Shown here: in pieces, positions 37,397 to 46,594 of the stretch | Layout of the letters: every line of letters starts with the position of its first letter | Position numbering within the stretch: position 1 is the stretch's first letter | Made by a program: the position numbers and the translations under genes | Notes under the pieces: generated by a model | The model's input: the letters and a program-made list of their open reading frames with translations, nothing else | What the model was told of the DNA's origin: nothing | The model's database searches: none | NCBI GenBank assembly: GCA_943788345.1 | Contig: CALSPX010000008.1 | Coordinates: 1 to 64,000 of the forward strand | DNA from: Ascidiaceihabitans sp023955215 | Lineage (GTDB): Bacteria; Pseudomonadota; Alphaproteobacteria; Rhodobacterales; Rhodobacteraceae | Direction: 5' to 3' | Length of the DNA: 64,000 bases

Positions 37397-38879
37397 TTAA
37401 CCAGCGATTGTGCTGATCACCCAGAACAATGTCGCAGACAAGATCGCGGCGGCAGGCACTGTGATGACCCATGCAGCAATGATTGTCAGGAAGTGCGAAC
37501 GACGCACCAATTTACGACGGCTGCGCTCGTCCGAGCTTAGCTCTGGCAGGTTCGCTTCAACACGTGCACGTTTCATGCGGCGTGATGCGTCCCATTCGCG
37601 GAAGAAGCCAACACCAAACACACCACCAACAGCGATGTGGGTCGAGCTAACCGGCAGACCCAACCAACTGGCAACGATCACAGTGATCGCAGCAGACAAG
37701 GCCACACAGTAAGCGCGCATTGGGTTCAGTTTCGTAATCTGGCCACCAACCATACGGATCAGCTTTGGACCAAAAAGGAACAAACCAAAGGAGATGCCCA
37801 ACGCGCCAATAACCATTACCCACAACGGGATGGAGACAGCGGCAGTGAAATCGCCTGATTGGGATGCTTGAACGATCGCAGCCAATGGACCAACTGCATT
37901 CGCAACATCGTTGGCACCGTGCGCAAAGCTAAGCAAAGCAGCAGAAACAACGAGCGGAATACCAAACAAAACCTTCAACGACTTGTTACGGTTTTCAAGG
38001 CCTTCAGCCTGTTTGCGGATTACCGGGATCATGACCAAGCCAAATAATTATGCCAAGCACGAGGCCAACAGTCAGGGCAGTTGATAGATCGATCTTAATG
38101 ATCTTCTTCAGGCCCTTCATCGCAAGGTAGGTTGAAAACGCACCGCCCATGATACCAACCAAAACTGGAACCCAACGTTTCGCCGCAGAGATTTTGTCGT
38201 CTTGGTAAACGATGCGGGATTTAATGAACCACAAGAACGCTGCCGCAATGGCACCACCAAGTACTGGGGAAATCACCCAGCTGGCTGCGATCTTGGACAT
38301 GGTCGGCCAGTTCACGGCCGCAAAACCTGCAGCAGCGATACCCGCCCCCATAACGCCACCCACGACAGAGTGCGTGGTGGAAACCGGTGCACCAACCCAT
38401 GTGGCCAAATTCACCCAAAGCGCAGCTGACAAAAGCGCCGCCAACATTGCCCAGATAAAGATGCCCGAGGTTTGCATGCTTTCAGGTGCGATGATGCCTT
38501 TTGCGATGGTCGACACAACGTCGCCCCCCGCCAGCAATGCGCCCATGCTTTCGAACACGGCAGCAATCGCAATCGCGGCCCCCATCGACAAGGCATTCGC
38601 CCCAACGGCTGGGCCCATGTTGTTGGCAACATCGTTCGCGCCAATGTTCAACGCCATGTAAGCGCCAACACCAGCGGCAATAATCACGATGAGCGTGTTA
38701 TTGGACTGACCAAAAAAGACAGTCGCCAAAAGGCTGGCAACCACCACAAATACAAACGAGATGCCAAGGCCAACCATCGGGCGCGACGCATATGCGGTCG
38801 CAGCTTCTAGGTTGGACAAACGGCCCAAGTCGCGGTCTAGCGTATCAAGGTGATCCGCATCAAAGTTGTTATTAGACAT
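37397..38879 (-). CDS. inorganic phosphate permease (PiT family), frameshifted near 38037
   Basis: Low-affinity phosphate transporter of the PiT/PHO4 family. The first frame (from MSNNNFDADHLDTLDRDLG) carries the first signature GANDVANNMGPAVGA. It goes astray after LGIIIWL. The second frame continues VMIPVIRKQAEGLENRNKS and holds the second signature GANDVANAVGPLAAI. Removing one A at 38037-38038 yields 493 residues with both repeats. Eight to ten membrane segments are visible. Both GANDVAN motifs are perfect, which argues for sequence error rather than decay. A hairpin precedes the start. Confidence 0.92.
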
Positions 38880-38888
38880 ATATTCCCC

Positions 38889-38914
38889 CGAACATGCGTC
38901 GATCTACGCATTCG
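38889..38914 (-). promoter_or_regulatory. leader hairpin before the phosphate permease gene
   Basis: Six perfect base pairs (ATGCGT with ACGCAT), extended by three more after a bulge, lie 9 bases upstream of the start ATG (38879), just before the ribosome site GGGGGAATAT. It might affect translation. No Pho-box match was recognised. Confidence 0.35.
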
Positions 38915-39049
38915 AGGAAGCGGTTAGCACAGGTTTAGGTACCGCTCAATGATTCACACTGGCCTTAGGGCCCTCAATTCAAGTGTGGTTCTTGACCGCA
39001 CCAACTGCGTTTTCATATGCGCTGGTGCGATCAACCGTTACAAAAAGCA

Positions 39050-39340
39050 TTATTTACCGAGGCTCATGTTCCCACATTCACCGCTCAGGTAGCCATCAAT
39101 GCCTTTGCGCAGGTCATCGCTTGGTTTCAGCGCGCCAGTCAGCACCTGAAACATCTTTGATTCTGTCGAAATACCGTGTTTTTCATAGACGGCTTCAACG
39201 CCCTTCAGCGGCAAAGACAAAACGTCGCCCTTCGCCGCTTTACGCAAATCTTGGCAAAACTGGCTTTCGGCCGCAGATGCCCATTGGGCTGCAAAACAAA
39301 GGCCAAGTACGGACAAGCAGAGGATGGGAATTTTCTTCAT
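39050..39340 (-). CDS. small exported protein of unknown function
   Basis: A 96-residue protein with signal peptide MKKIPILCLSVLGLCFAAQWASA, so mature length about 73. The mature part has two cysteines (QFCQDLRKAAKG and SGECGNMS) that could form a disulfide. ATG 39340 is preferred to the frame start 39358 because the signal peptide begins there. No family is recognised. It stands alone between the phosphate permease and rplI. Confidence 0.7.
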   Translation of the reverse strand: MKKIPILCLSVLGLCFAAQWASAAESQFCQDLRKAAKGDVLSLPLKGVEAVYEKHGISTESKMFQVLTGALKPSDDLRKGIDGYLSGECGNMSLGK

Positions 39341-39428
39341 AATAAGTGTGTCTTTCAAAAAGGATCATTCAACAAATCCATTATGAAACACAGCACCTTA
39401 GGCGCATAAAGACAGAAATCTTTGCCAA

Positions 39429-39463
39429 ACAAAAAAGGCCGCCCATTGCTGAGCGGCCTTTCT
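39429..39463 (-). terminator. intrinsic terminator after rplI
   Basis: A 9-bp stem (AAAGGCCGC with GCGGCCTTT); on the minus strand it is followed by TTTTTTGTTT. It closes the rpsF-rpsR-rplI operon. Confidence 0.88.
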
Positions 39464-39494
39464 TAAGAAATAATCTAAGCGATGCTTAGGAAGC

Positions 39495-40124
39495 TTATGC
39501 TTCTTCTGCGTCGTCTTCTGATGCGTTCGGGATGCCCGCGCTCTCAGCAAGATCGTCGTCGTCAGATGCGGCAGCGCCGATGTCTTCGAACAACTCAGAA
39601 ATTTCGAATTCTGCTTCTGCTTCTTCTTCAGCTGCCAATTCTTGGATCGATTTGCCTGCTGCTTGAAGTTCAGCTTCTTCCGCAGAACGTGCAACGTTCA
39701 TAGCGATAGTTGCAGTCACTTCAGGGTGCAGAACAACTGATACGTTGTGAACGCCAAGGTATTTGATCGGTGCGATCAAAACAACTTGCTTGCGATCCAC
39801 TGTGAAGCCTTCAGCTGTAGCAGCTTCTGCAGCGTCACGTGTTGTAACAGAACCGTACAAAGCGCCAGCATCAGATGCGGAGCGAATCACAACGAACTGC
39901 TGTCCGTCTAGTTTCACTGCCATTGCTTCTGCTTCGGCTTTGGACTCTAGGTTTTGTGCTTCAAGCTGAACTTTGCGTGCTTCAAAGCTTGCAACGTTTG
40001 CTGCAGAGGCTGTGAGGCCTTTCTTCTGCGGCAACAAGAAGTTGCGTGCGAAACCTGGTTTGACGTCTACAACGTCGCCCATTTGGCCTAGCTTTGCTAC
40101 GCGTTCAAGTAGGATAACTTTCAT
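39495..40124 (-). CDS. rplI: 50S ribosomal protein L9
   Basis: Binds 23S rRNA. The N-terminal domain MKVILLERVAKLGQMGDVV followed by VKPGFARNFLLPQKKGL is unmistakable. A helix and the C-terminal domain (VTTRDAAEAA, APIKYLGVHNVSVVLHPEV) end near residue 150. A long acidic tail (about 160-209, rich in E, A and D) is added, longer than in E. coli (149 residues) but common in Rhodobacteraceae. The start lies 11 bases after the rpsR stop. Confidence 0.98.
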   Translation of the reverse strand: MKVILLERVAKLGQMGDVVDVKPGFARNFLLPQKKGLTASAANVASFEARKVQLEAQNLESKAEAEAMAVKLDGQQFVVIRSASDAGALYGSVTTRDAAEAATAEGFTVDRKQVVLIAPIKYLGVHNVSVVLHPEVTATIAMNVARSAEEAELQAAGKSIQELAAEEEAEAEFEISELFEDIGAAASDDDDLAESAGIPNASEDDAEEA

Positions 40125-40135
40125 GTCAGATCTCC

Positions 40136-40363
40136 TTACTTAACAGCATATGGCAGTAGGGCGAGGAAGCGAGCGCGTTTGATGGCACGAGCCAACTCAC
40201 GTTGCTTTTTCGCAGATACTGCGGTGATACGGGAAGGCACAATTTTGCCACGCTCAGAGATGTAGCGTTGTAGCAAACGTGTGTCTTTATAGTCGATCGC
40301 TGGTGCGTTATCGCCCGAGAATGGGCACACTTTGCGGCGACGGAAAAATGGTTTTGCAGCCAT
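40136..40363 (-). CDS. rpsR: 30S ribosomal protein S18
   Basis: A 75-residue protein binding S6 and 16S rRNA on the platform. Start MAAKPFFRRRKVCPFSG; central IDYKDTRLLQRYISERGKI and RITAVSAKKQRELARAIKRAR are the family signature. Located between rpsF and rplI as in most bacteria. Confidence 0.98.
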   Translation of the reverse strand: MAAKPFFRRRKVCPFSGDNAPAIDYKDTRLLQRYISERGKIVPSRITAVSAKKQRELARAIKRARFLALLPYAVK

Positions 40364-40391
40364 GGGTTACGTCCTTTTCCTAAGCTTCAGA

Positions 40392-40754
40392 TCAGCGGCG
40401 CTCGCGGCGTTCGCCACGGTCGCTACGTTCATCGCGTTTCTGCATTTGTACGGATGGCAATTCTTTGTGCTCGTCCATTTTGATGGTCAGCACACGCATT
40501 ACATCTTCGTGCAGGCGCATCAGGCGTTCCATCTCGTGGATCGCAGATGCTGGCGCATCAGAACGCAAAAGGGCGTAGTGGCCCTTGCGGTTCTTGTTGA
40601 TCTTATAGGCCATAGTTTTGACGCCCCAATACTCGCTGTCTACGAGTTTACCTTCGTTGTCCGAAAGTACGGTGCCAAAATGTTCGATCAGTGCTTCGGC
40701 TTGTGTATTAGACAAGTCTTGGCGTGCGATCATGACATGCTCATATAACGGCAT
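40392..40754 (-). CDS. rpsF: 30S ribosomal protein S6
   Basis: A 120-residue S6 starting MPLYEHVMIARQDLSNTQAE at ATG 40754 behind GTGGAGCAAAC. The longer frame to 40895 only adds unrelated residues. YWGVKTMAYKINKNRKGHYA carries the S6 core, and a basic/acidic tail (QKRDERSDRGERRERR) ends it. First gene of the rpsF-rpsR-rplI operon. Confidence 0.98.
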   Translation of the reverse strand: MPLYEHVMIARQDLSNTQAEALIEHFGTVLSDNEGKLVDSEYWGVKTMAYKINKNRKGHYALLRSDAPASAIHEMERLMRLHEDVMRVLTIKMDEHKELPSVQMQKRDERSDRGERRERR

Positions 40755-40983
40755 GTTTGCTCCACTTATATCAAGGCGCATTTCAAAGGCGGGCCATATG
40801 ATCCTTTGCGGGCCTGCCACGAGAGACTGCGCGGTTAGAAAATCTTGCAAAGGAAGTGCTGCATATACACTGATTTTCCAGTGGCGCAAGGGCATCCGTG
40901 CCTATGCACAGGGATATAAGCGTCGCACGTTCAGGCCACAGCCCGCCACATCAACAATCAGGCCACGGGCCCTGCCCCAACTT

Positions 40984-41024
40984 AATGAAAAAACGGCGCC
41001 CTTTTCTTCAAAGGACGCCGTTTT
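40984..41024 (-). terminator. intrinsic terminator after acpP
   Basis: A 9-bp stem (AAAACGGCG with CGCCGTTTT) and a T-run on the minus strand (AAAAAAC on the plus strand). It separates acpP from rpsF. Confidence 0.85.
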
Positions 41025-41067
41025 AAATCTTTCAACCTATTCTAGCGGGCAAACAGCCCAAGAGAAA

Positions 41068-41301
41068 TTAGGAAGCTTTCGTGATGAAACCAACCGCGTC
41101 GCCGAAGCTTTGGATTGTTTCTGCTGCGTCATCAGGAATTTCGATGCCGAACTCTTCTTCGAACGCCATAACCAGCTCAACTGTGTCAAGGCTATCAGCA
41201 CCTAGATCGTCGATGAAAGACGCGCCTTCAACAACTTTAGCTTCTTCAACACCAAGGTGTTCTACAACGATCTTCTTAACGCGGTCTGCGATGTCGCTCA
41301 T
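41068..41301 (-). CDS. acpP: acyl carrier protein
   Basis: A 77-residue acidic protein starting MSDIADRVKKIVVEHLGV at 41301. The 4'-phosphopantetheine serine lies in DLGADSLDTVELVMAFEE. Five extra upstream codons in the open frame are not needed. It lies downstream of fabG with a 225-base gap that presumably holds its own promoter, as is common for the strongly expressed acpP. Confidence 0.98.
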   Translation of the reverse strand: MSDIADRVKKIVVEHLGVEEAKVVEGASFIDDLGADSLDTVELVMAFEEEFGIEIPDDAAETIQSFGDAVGFITKAS

Positions 41302-41526
41302 ATTAAAAGTCCTCATTCGTTTGAGACAGGTTGTCCCAGATATTGGTGGTTCCCGACTAAGGGACCCGATGTCTTGCCCCGAGGGGCGCTAAAGCTACGT
41401 AACGTAAACGCAGCGAACCAAGCAGCGGTAGCCGCTGTGATCAATTCTGCGCCGCCTATAACACAGTCGGCGCAGTTGGCAAACGATTTGCGCTTCTCAA
41501 AGAGAGGCAACAGCGTTCACCCAAGC

Positions 41527-42264
41527 TTACAACATGGCCATGCCACCGTTCACATGCAAGGTTGTGCCCGTAACATAACCTGCTTCAGGGGATGCTAAGT
41601 ACAAGACAGCGCTCGCAATTTCTTCTGGGTTGCCCATGCGACCGGCGGGAATTTGCGTCATAATCGCACCCTTTTGGTCATCATTCAGCTTATCGGTCAT
41701 CGCAGTGGTAATGAAACCCGGCGCAACAGCATTTACCGTGATTCCACGTGACGCCACCTCATAAGCCAATGATTTGGACATGCCGATCATACCAGCCTTA
41801 GACGCGGCATAGTTCGCCTGACCTGGGTTACCTGTCGCACCAACAATGCTTGAGATGTTAACGATCCGGCCCCAACGCGCCTTCATCATGCCGCGCATGA
41901 CGCCTTTGCACAATTTGAACGTTGCCGTCAGGTTCACGTTGATGACGGAATTCCATTCGTCGTCAGACATACGCATGAACAGGTTGTCGCGTGTGATACC
42001 CGCGTTGTTGACCAAGATATCAACAGACCCCATAGCTTCGGCAGCTTGCTTTGGCAGCGCTTCAACGGCTTCCATGTCGCTTAGATTACATGGCAACACA
42101 TAAGCGCGCTCACCCAGTTCTGCGGCCAAGGCCTCAAGCGGCTCAACGCGTGTGCCGCTAAGGCCCACAGATGCGCCAGCGGCGTGTAAACCACGCGCGA
42201 TGTCCGCACCGATGCCACCTGATGCACCAGTGACCAATGCGTTTTTACCTGTAAGATCAAACAT
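41527..42264 (-). CDS. fabG: 3-oxoacyl-ACP reductase
   Basis: NADPH-dependent short-chain dehydrogenase of 245 residues. Cofactor motif GASGGIGADIARGL, NNAGITRDNLFMRM, the catalytic YAASKAGMIGMSKSL with Tyr and Lys, and the preceding Ser in NISSIVGATGNPGQ are all present. Located between fabD and acpP, which settles the fatty-acid role over other SDR functions. Confidence 0.97.
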   Translation of the reverse strand: MFDLTGKNALVTGASGGIGADIARGLHAAGASVGLSGTRVEPLEALAAELGERAYVLPCNLSDMEAVEALPKQAAEAMGSVDILVNNAGITRDNLFMRMSDDEWNSVINVNLTATFKLCKGVMRGMMKARWGRIVNISSIVGATGNPGQANYAASKAGMIGMSKSLAYEVASRGITVNAVAPGFITTAMTDKLNDDQKGAIMTQIPAGRMGNPEEIASAVLYLASPEAGYVTGTTLHVNGGMAML

Positions 42265-42289
42265 TTATTCTTCCTTATTCTTCAATTCT

Positions 42290-42685
42290 TTACACCAATG
42301 GTGCGCGTTCACCCAAAACCCAGCGGACAACATCAACAATATCAAACGCCAATGAAATGCAGATGACAGTCATAATAAGCCAAATAATCCGGCGGGGCCA
42401 AATTGTCATATCTCCACGCGATTGCTGTGCGATCAAGAACACAACCGTCGGGATCCAAAAGACCAGATGCGGCAGGCCAAGCAACTTAACATAGCCCATC
42501 GCATTAAACATGTACTGGACACAAAAGGCAGCAATGACACTGGACAGAAGGGTCACGATCCCCGCTTTGCGGCTGGATTTCCAAATCAGCAAAAGAAGGG
42601 GCGCAACAAAGGCCCCTGCCAATAAGAAATTCAGCCAAATCCCAACCCATGCAGGTTGTAATGCCATTGCGTCCTCAAGGGTCAT
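42290..42685 (-). CDS. membrane protein of unknown function between fabD and fabG
   Basis: A 131-residue protein with four hydrophobic segments (GIWLNFLLAGAFVAPLLLL, IVTLLSSVIAAFCVQYMF, LGLPHLVFWIPTVVFLIA, IIWLIMTVICISLAFDIV). No motif recognised. The start lies two bases after the fabD stop, so it is co-transcribed with the fatty-acid genes. Role unknown. Confidence 0.75.
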   Translation of the reverse strand: MTLEDAMALQPAWVGIWLNFLLAGAFVAPLLLLIWKSSRKAGIVTLLSSVIAAFCVQYMFNAMGYVKLLGLPHLVFWIPTVVFLIAQQSRGDMTIWPRRIIWLIMTVICISLAFDIVDVVRWVLGERAPLV

Positions 42686-42687
42686 GA

Positions 42688-43620
42688 TTAACCTTCCAGT
42701 GCCGCCGCGATATCTGCAGAGGTGCCGATGTTGCGCGTCGCGATAGATTTATCGATGCGACGGATCATACCACACAGGGCTTTGCCTGCACCGATTTCCC
42801 AAATCTCAGTAACGCCATTTGCTGCCATCCAAGACACGCTTTCACGCCAGCGCACAGAACCGGTCACCTGATCCACCAACAAGTTGCGGATCACTTGGCC
42901 GCTGCTGACCGCTTCGGCTTGCACATTCGCAACCAAAGGCACCGCTGGGGATGCAATATCAACGTGGCTTAGCGCTTCGGCCATTACGGCCGCTGCCGGT
43001 TCCATCAATGCACAGTGGAACGGTGCGGACACAGGCAACAAAACAGCGCGTTTCGCACCCTTTTCCTTGGCGATGACCAATGCACGCTCAACAGCGTCCT
43101 TATGGCCCGAAATCACAACCTGACCCGGATCATTGTCATTGGCGGCTTGGCATACCTCACCTTGGGCTGCTTCTGCTGCCACTTCAGTTGCTGCTGCAAA
43201 ATCCAAACCCAACAAGGCAGCCATAGCGCCAATACCAACAGGCACAGCCTCTTGCATGGCTTTGCCACGTGTGCGCAACAAACGCGCAGTATCCGCGATC
43301 GAAATTGATCCCGCCGCAGCCAATGCAGAATACTCACCCAATGAGTGACCCGCCACAAAGCTTGCGCGCTCTAACGTGATGCCCTCAGCTTCAAGGGCGC
43401 GCATTGCGGCCAAAGAGGTTGCCATCAACGCAGGTTGGGCGTTTTGGGTCAGTGTCAGCGCATCTTGCTCGCCGTTCCAGATCAGATCTGACAGCTTTTC
43501 GCCCAGTGCGTCATCGACTTCTTCAAAAACCGCACGTGCCGCAGGATATGCGTCAGCCAGATCGCGGCCCATGCCGATGGTCTGTGCCCCTTGGCCCGGA
43601 AATACAAAAGCGGTCGTCAT
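42688..43620 (-). CDS. fabD: malonyl-CoA:ACP transacylase
   Basis: Loads malonyl groups on ACP. From MTTAFVFPGQGAQTIGMGRD (ATG 43620) it has 310 residues, the usual length. The active-site serine lies in ASFVAGHSLGEYSALAAAG and the catalytic histidine in PVSAPFHCALMEPA. The open frame reaches 43803, but those 61 residues are unrelated to the family. First gene of the fabD-fabG-acpP group. Confidence 0.97.
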   Translation of the reverse strand: MTTAFVFPGQGAQTIGMGRDLADAYPAARAVFEEVDDALGEKLSDLIWNGEQDALTLTQNAQPALMATSLAAMRALEAEGITLERASFVAGHSLGEYSALAAAGSISIADTARLLRTRGKAMQEAVPVGIGAMAALLGLDFAAATEVAAEAAQGEVCQAANDNDPGQVVISGHKDAVERALVIAKEKGAKRAVLLPVSAPFHCALMEPAAAVMAEALSHVDIASPAVPLVANVQAEAVSSGQVIRNLLVDQVTGSVRWRESVSWMAANGVTEIWEIGAGKALCGMIRRIDKSIATRNIGTSADIAAALEG

Positions 43621-43786
43621 ATGGTTTGCCCCCATTAATATGTGTTGAGATTGGTTTAAACGCCCCGCTCGCTTCGCACAAGCCAACACAATTATGCAGA
43701 TCACCTGTGCGTGAGACGCACTTGCCCATGTGCACACGCATCGCGTTAACTGTTCCAAACGCACGTCACCTGACAAAGGAACCCCC

Positions 43787-45001
43787 ATGTCACGCTCAAA
43801 CACCGCCCACAGCTACGGGTCCGTTGCCAAAACCTTCCACTGGTTGACCGCCCTGTTGATCATCACAGTCATCCCCCTTGGGATCATTGCAAATGACATG
43901 GGATATGACACGTCCGAACAGCTGGCCCGCAAGTTCCTGTTGTTTTCACTGCATAAAACCGTGGGCGTCACGATCTTCTTTGTCGCCCTTGCGCGTATCA
44001 TTTGGGCCATCAGCCAACCCAAACCCAACGGATTGCACCCGGAACGCAAAGCCGAGACATGGCTGGCCGAAACCATCCATTGGCTGCTCTATGGCTCACT
44101 CGTTATGGCCCCCCTCGCGGGTTGGATCCACCATGCTGCCACCACAGGTTTTGCCCCGATCTGGTGGCCCTTTGGTCAGTCCCTGCCGTTTGTGAGCAAG
44201 AATGAAACCACAGCTGAGCTGTTTTCCGCCCTGCACCTGATCTTTTCGCGGGTGATGGTCGTGTCCATCCTGTTGCACGTTGCCGGTGCCCTCAAGCACG
44301 TGGTTATCGACAAAGACGGCACACTCAGCCGTATGTGGTTTGGCAAATCCAGCGCCGCTGAAACCACAGGTGGTCATAGCAATGTATTACCCATCGCCTC
44401 TGCATTGGTCGCATGGGCCGCTGCGATCGCGATTGGGGTTGCTGCTGGAATGTTTAGCGCAGGCGCACATGACGATCACGAGAACGCACATGACGGCGCA
44501 CAAGAAACAGCCGTGCTTGAAACTGTTGCCTCTGACTGGACCGTACAATCTGGTGAAATCGCGATCACAGTCGATCAAGGCGGCAGCAAGATCACAGGCA
44601 GCTTTGCGGAGTGGACGGCGGCCATCACCTTTGATCCTGAAACCGGTTTGGGCAACACAGAAGTCACAATCGTTGTGCCCTCCCTAACCCTTGGTTCCCT
44701 CAGCGGCCAAGCAATGGGTGCGGATTACTTCAACGCCGAAGCCTTCCCAACGGCAGTGTTCAAGGCAGACATCACACCAAGTGGTGACAATCATTTGGCC
44801 ACAGGTACCCTGCGTATCCGTGATATCGAGATGCCGATTGAGATGCCATTTAGCCTAAGCACTGAGGGCGAGGTCACGATGATGCAAGCAGCGCTGACCT
44901 TGGATCGTCAAGATTACGCAATTGGGTCCGGCCTCAAAGACGAGCAGACCCTCAAGTTCGCAGTGGGCGTTGAGATTAACCTAAGCGCCACACAGAACTA
45001 A
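43787..45001 (+). CDS. cytochrome b561 fused to a YceI-like domain
   Basis: A 404-residue membrane protein starting MSRSNTAHSYGSVAKTFHW, six bases behind AAAGGA. The N-terminal part (to about 185) is a b561 di-heme domain with four helices and candidate heme histidines (AKTFHWLTAL, LLFSLHKTVGV, TIHWLLYGS, LHLIFSR, ILLHVAGALKH). A further helix (about 208-228) and a His/Asp-rich linker (HDDHENAHDGAQ) lead to a lipocalin-like YceI domain (about 245-404). YceI proteins bind isoprenoids such as quinones, so the fusion could hand quinone to the heme domain in the periplasm. That role is inferred. Confidence 0.92.
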   Translation: MSRSNTAHSYGSVAKTFHWLTALLIITVIPLGIIANDMGYDTSEQLARKFLLFSLHKTVGVTIFFVALARIIWAISQPKPNGLHPERKAETWLAETIHWLLYGSLVMAPLAGWIHHAATTGFAPIWWPFGQSLPFVSKNETTAELFSALHLIFSRVMVVSILLHVAGALKHVVIDKDGTLSRMWFGKSSAAETTGGHSNVLPIASALVAWAAAIAIGVAAGMFSAGAHDDHENAHDGAQETAVLETVASDWTVQSGEIAITVDQGGSKITGSFAEWTAAITFDPETGLGNTEVTIVVPSLTLGSLSGQAMGADYFNAEAFPTAVFKADITPSGDNHLATGTLRIRDIEMPIEMPFSLSTEGEVTMMQAALTLDRQDYAIGSGLKDEQTLKFAVGVEINLSATQN

Positions 45002-45020
45002 CTGCTAAGGCATACACATA

Positions 45021-45054
45021 GAAAAGGGCCGCCTGAATGATCAGGCGGCCCTAA
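45021..45054. terminator. bidirectional terminator between the two YceI genes
   Basis: A perfect 12-bp stem (AGGGCCGCCTGA with TCAGGCGGCCCT) with loop ATGA. The left flank is A-rich, so it works best for the minus-strand yceI gene, but it also ends the plus-strand b561-YceI gene. Confidence 0.88.
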
Positions 45055-45076
45055 ATTCATTCCGTGAGTGGATGAA

Positions 45077-45649
45077 TTAGTCGGCTTTCATCGCTTCGAT
45101 AGAGATGATGACTGAAATCTCATCACCTACGAATGGTGCAAATGCGCCCAAGCCAAAGTCAGAGCGCAGCAAAGTTGCTGTCGCGTCAAAACCTGCCCAG
45201 TCTTTTTCTGCACGTGGGTGTGGGCCCGCTTTGTTAAGTGTCGCATCCAAAACAACGGACTTTGTCACGTCGTTCATTGTCAGATCACCCGTGATGTTGG
45301 CTGTTGTGTCGCCAGTCACTTCGATGCCTGTGGATGTGAACGTGATCATGTCACCGTCTTCAGCACCAAAGAAGTCTGGGGACATAAAGTGGCCCAAACG
45401 TGCTTCCCAACCTGTGAACATGCTTTGAACTGGCATGGAAACAGAAACAGAAGAGTTCGCAGCGTTTTCTTGGTCAAAAGCGATTTCGCCTTCAAACCCA
45501 GAGAACATGCCATAGGTCGTGGAGTAACCTAGGTGGTTGTAGGAAAAGACGATTTGGCTGTGACTTGCGTCTAGGACATAGTTGTCAGCAGCAGCGGCGA
45601 AAGTAGCAGTGCTGGCAAGTGCAGCAGCAAGAAAGAAAGACTTCATCAT
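45077..45649 (-). CDS. YceI family periplasmic protein
   Basis: A 190-residue protein with signal peptide MMKSFFLAAALASTATFAAA and a YceI beta-barrel: NYVLDASHSQIVFSYNHLGY, HFMSPDFFGAEDGDMITF, FGLGAFAPFVGDEISVII. The family binds polyprenoid ligands in the periplasm. It faces the b561-YceI gene across a shared terminator, giving two YceI domains in one locus, one free and one membrane-attached. Confidence 0.94.
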   Translation of the reverse strand: MMKSFFLAAALASTATFAAAADNYVLDASHSQIVFSYNHLGYSTTYGMFSGFEGEIAFDQENAANSSVSVSMPVQSMFTGWEARLGHFMSPDFFGAEDGDMITFTSTGIEVTGDTTANITGDLTMNDVTKSVVLDATLNKAGPHPRAEKDWAGFDATATLLRSDFGLGAFAPFVGDEISVIISIEAMKAD

Positions 45650-45819
45650 TTTGGCTCCGGTTTGAAAAACATAACCTATGATGGTCTACTCATGTACCTG
45701 CGCGCAATTGCGCACCGATCAACATATCGTGCGCATATACGAACCAATTGGCGGTCATCTGCCGAAAAGGCACACTTTCGGCCCCTTTCCGCACACCCAA
45801 ACCCCTATATTTATTGGTT

Positions 45820-46317
45820 TTAAAGTTTGCCCGCATCCTGCAACGCACCTTTTAGGCTGCGGTGCAAACGCGGGTCTTTGATATCGACTTCGGCCAAAAC
45901 GGCACTGTGCCGGCCCCAAAGCGTGAAATGGTTGCCGTCCACTTCAGCCGCATCCAGATCAGCGAACTTAAAGTGTTTTGTGTCATCTGACCCATCACGC
46001 TTGGATTGAACCAAACGTATTTCGCGGCGCACCATATCAATCTCGACACTAGGCGCGCTGTCGGTTTTGGGGTTGTGGGACAGCGAAATGCCGATACCAG
46101 CCGCCACAACAGACAAAACCAGTTTCATCAACATAACATCGTTAGACAAATCCGAACCGGGCATAATCCACAGACCAACAGCCGCAAGAATAAGGGCCAC
46201 ACCCAAAAGGCTTTGACCACCTCGCACCACCAATCGGCCGCCGTCCATAGTATAAACGGGAACAGCTGAAAATTTGGAAGGTGTCGTCTCGTGCATAAAT
46301 TCGTTTACGGCGGCCAT
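45820..46317 (-). CDS. hypothetical membrane protein
   Basis: A 165-residue protein with two hydrophobic segments (about 36-52, LLGVALILAAVGLWIM; about 65-80, MKLVLSVVAAGIGISL) and a soluble C-terminal half (about 88-165) rich in charged residues and short strands. No family recognised. It is transcribed alone; the gaps on both sides lack other genes. Confidence 0.65.
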   Translation of the reverse strand: MAAVNEFMHETTPSKFSAVPVYTMDGGRLVVRGGQSLLGVALILAAVGLWIMPGSDLSNDVMLMKLVLSVVAAGIGISLSHNPKTDSAPSVEIDMVRREIRLVQSKRDGSDDTKHFKFADLDAAEVDGNHFTLWGRHSAVLAEVDIKDPRLHRSLKGALQDAGKL

Positions 46318-46473
46318 TTAAATTTCTCCAACATACAAATTTTAATCAAATACTTTGAAGGTAATTAAGATTAACATTGAGACAGGAATGAGGCTGCTGC
46401 GGGGCAATGACGCGGCGCAATGACGCATATTTGCACTTTATGGCTGTGCCGAGCAGATATTTCCCCCCAAGGT

Positions 46474-46501
46474 TTGACAACTTGTTTTCAAACCCTATGC
46501 T
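46474..46501 (+). promoter_or_regulatory. sigma-70-like promoter before the tandem repeats
   Basis: TTGACA (46474-46479), a 16-base spacer and TATGCT (46496-46501). The -10 overlaps the first 22-bp repeat, so transcription would start inside the repeat block and run into the small membrane-protein gene. Confidence 0.55.
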
Positions 46502-46582
46502 AAATCTTTATAAAACCTATGTTTAAGATTCCTGAAATATATGCTTAAGATTTATGAAATCTACGTTTATGATTTATAAAAT
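46495..46582 (+). repeat. four tandem imperfect 22-bp repeats upstream of a membrane-protein gene
   Basis: Units begin at 46495, 46517, 46539 and 46561, each exactly 22 bases with a pattern close to CTATGYTTAAGATTTATRAA plus two bases. All four are AT-rich and unlike the surrounding sequence. The block runs straight into GGAGG (46583-46587) and ATG 46595. The two-helical-turn period would suit cooperative protein binding along one face of the DNA, or a repeated leader RNA element. Confidence 0.85.
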
Positions 46583-46594
46583 GGAGGTATGTTA

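Noticed and set aside
46495..46582. CRISPR array
   Set aside because: The 22-bp units are directly adjacent without spacers and there are no cas genes nearby.
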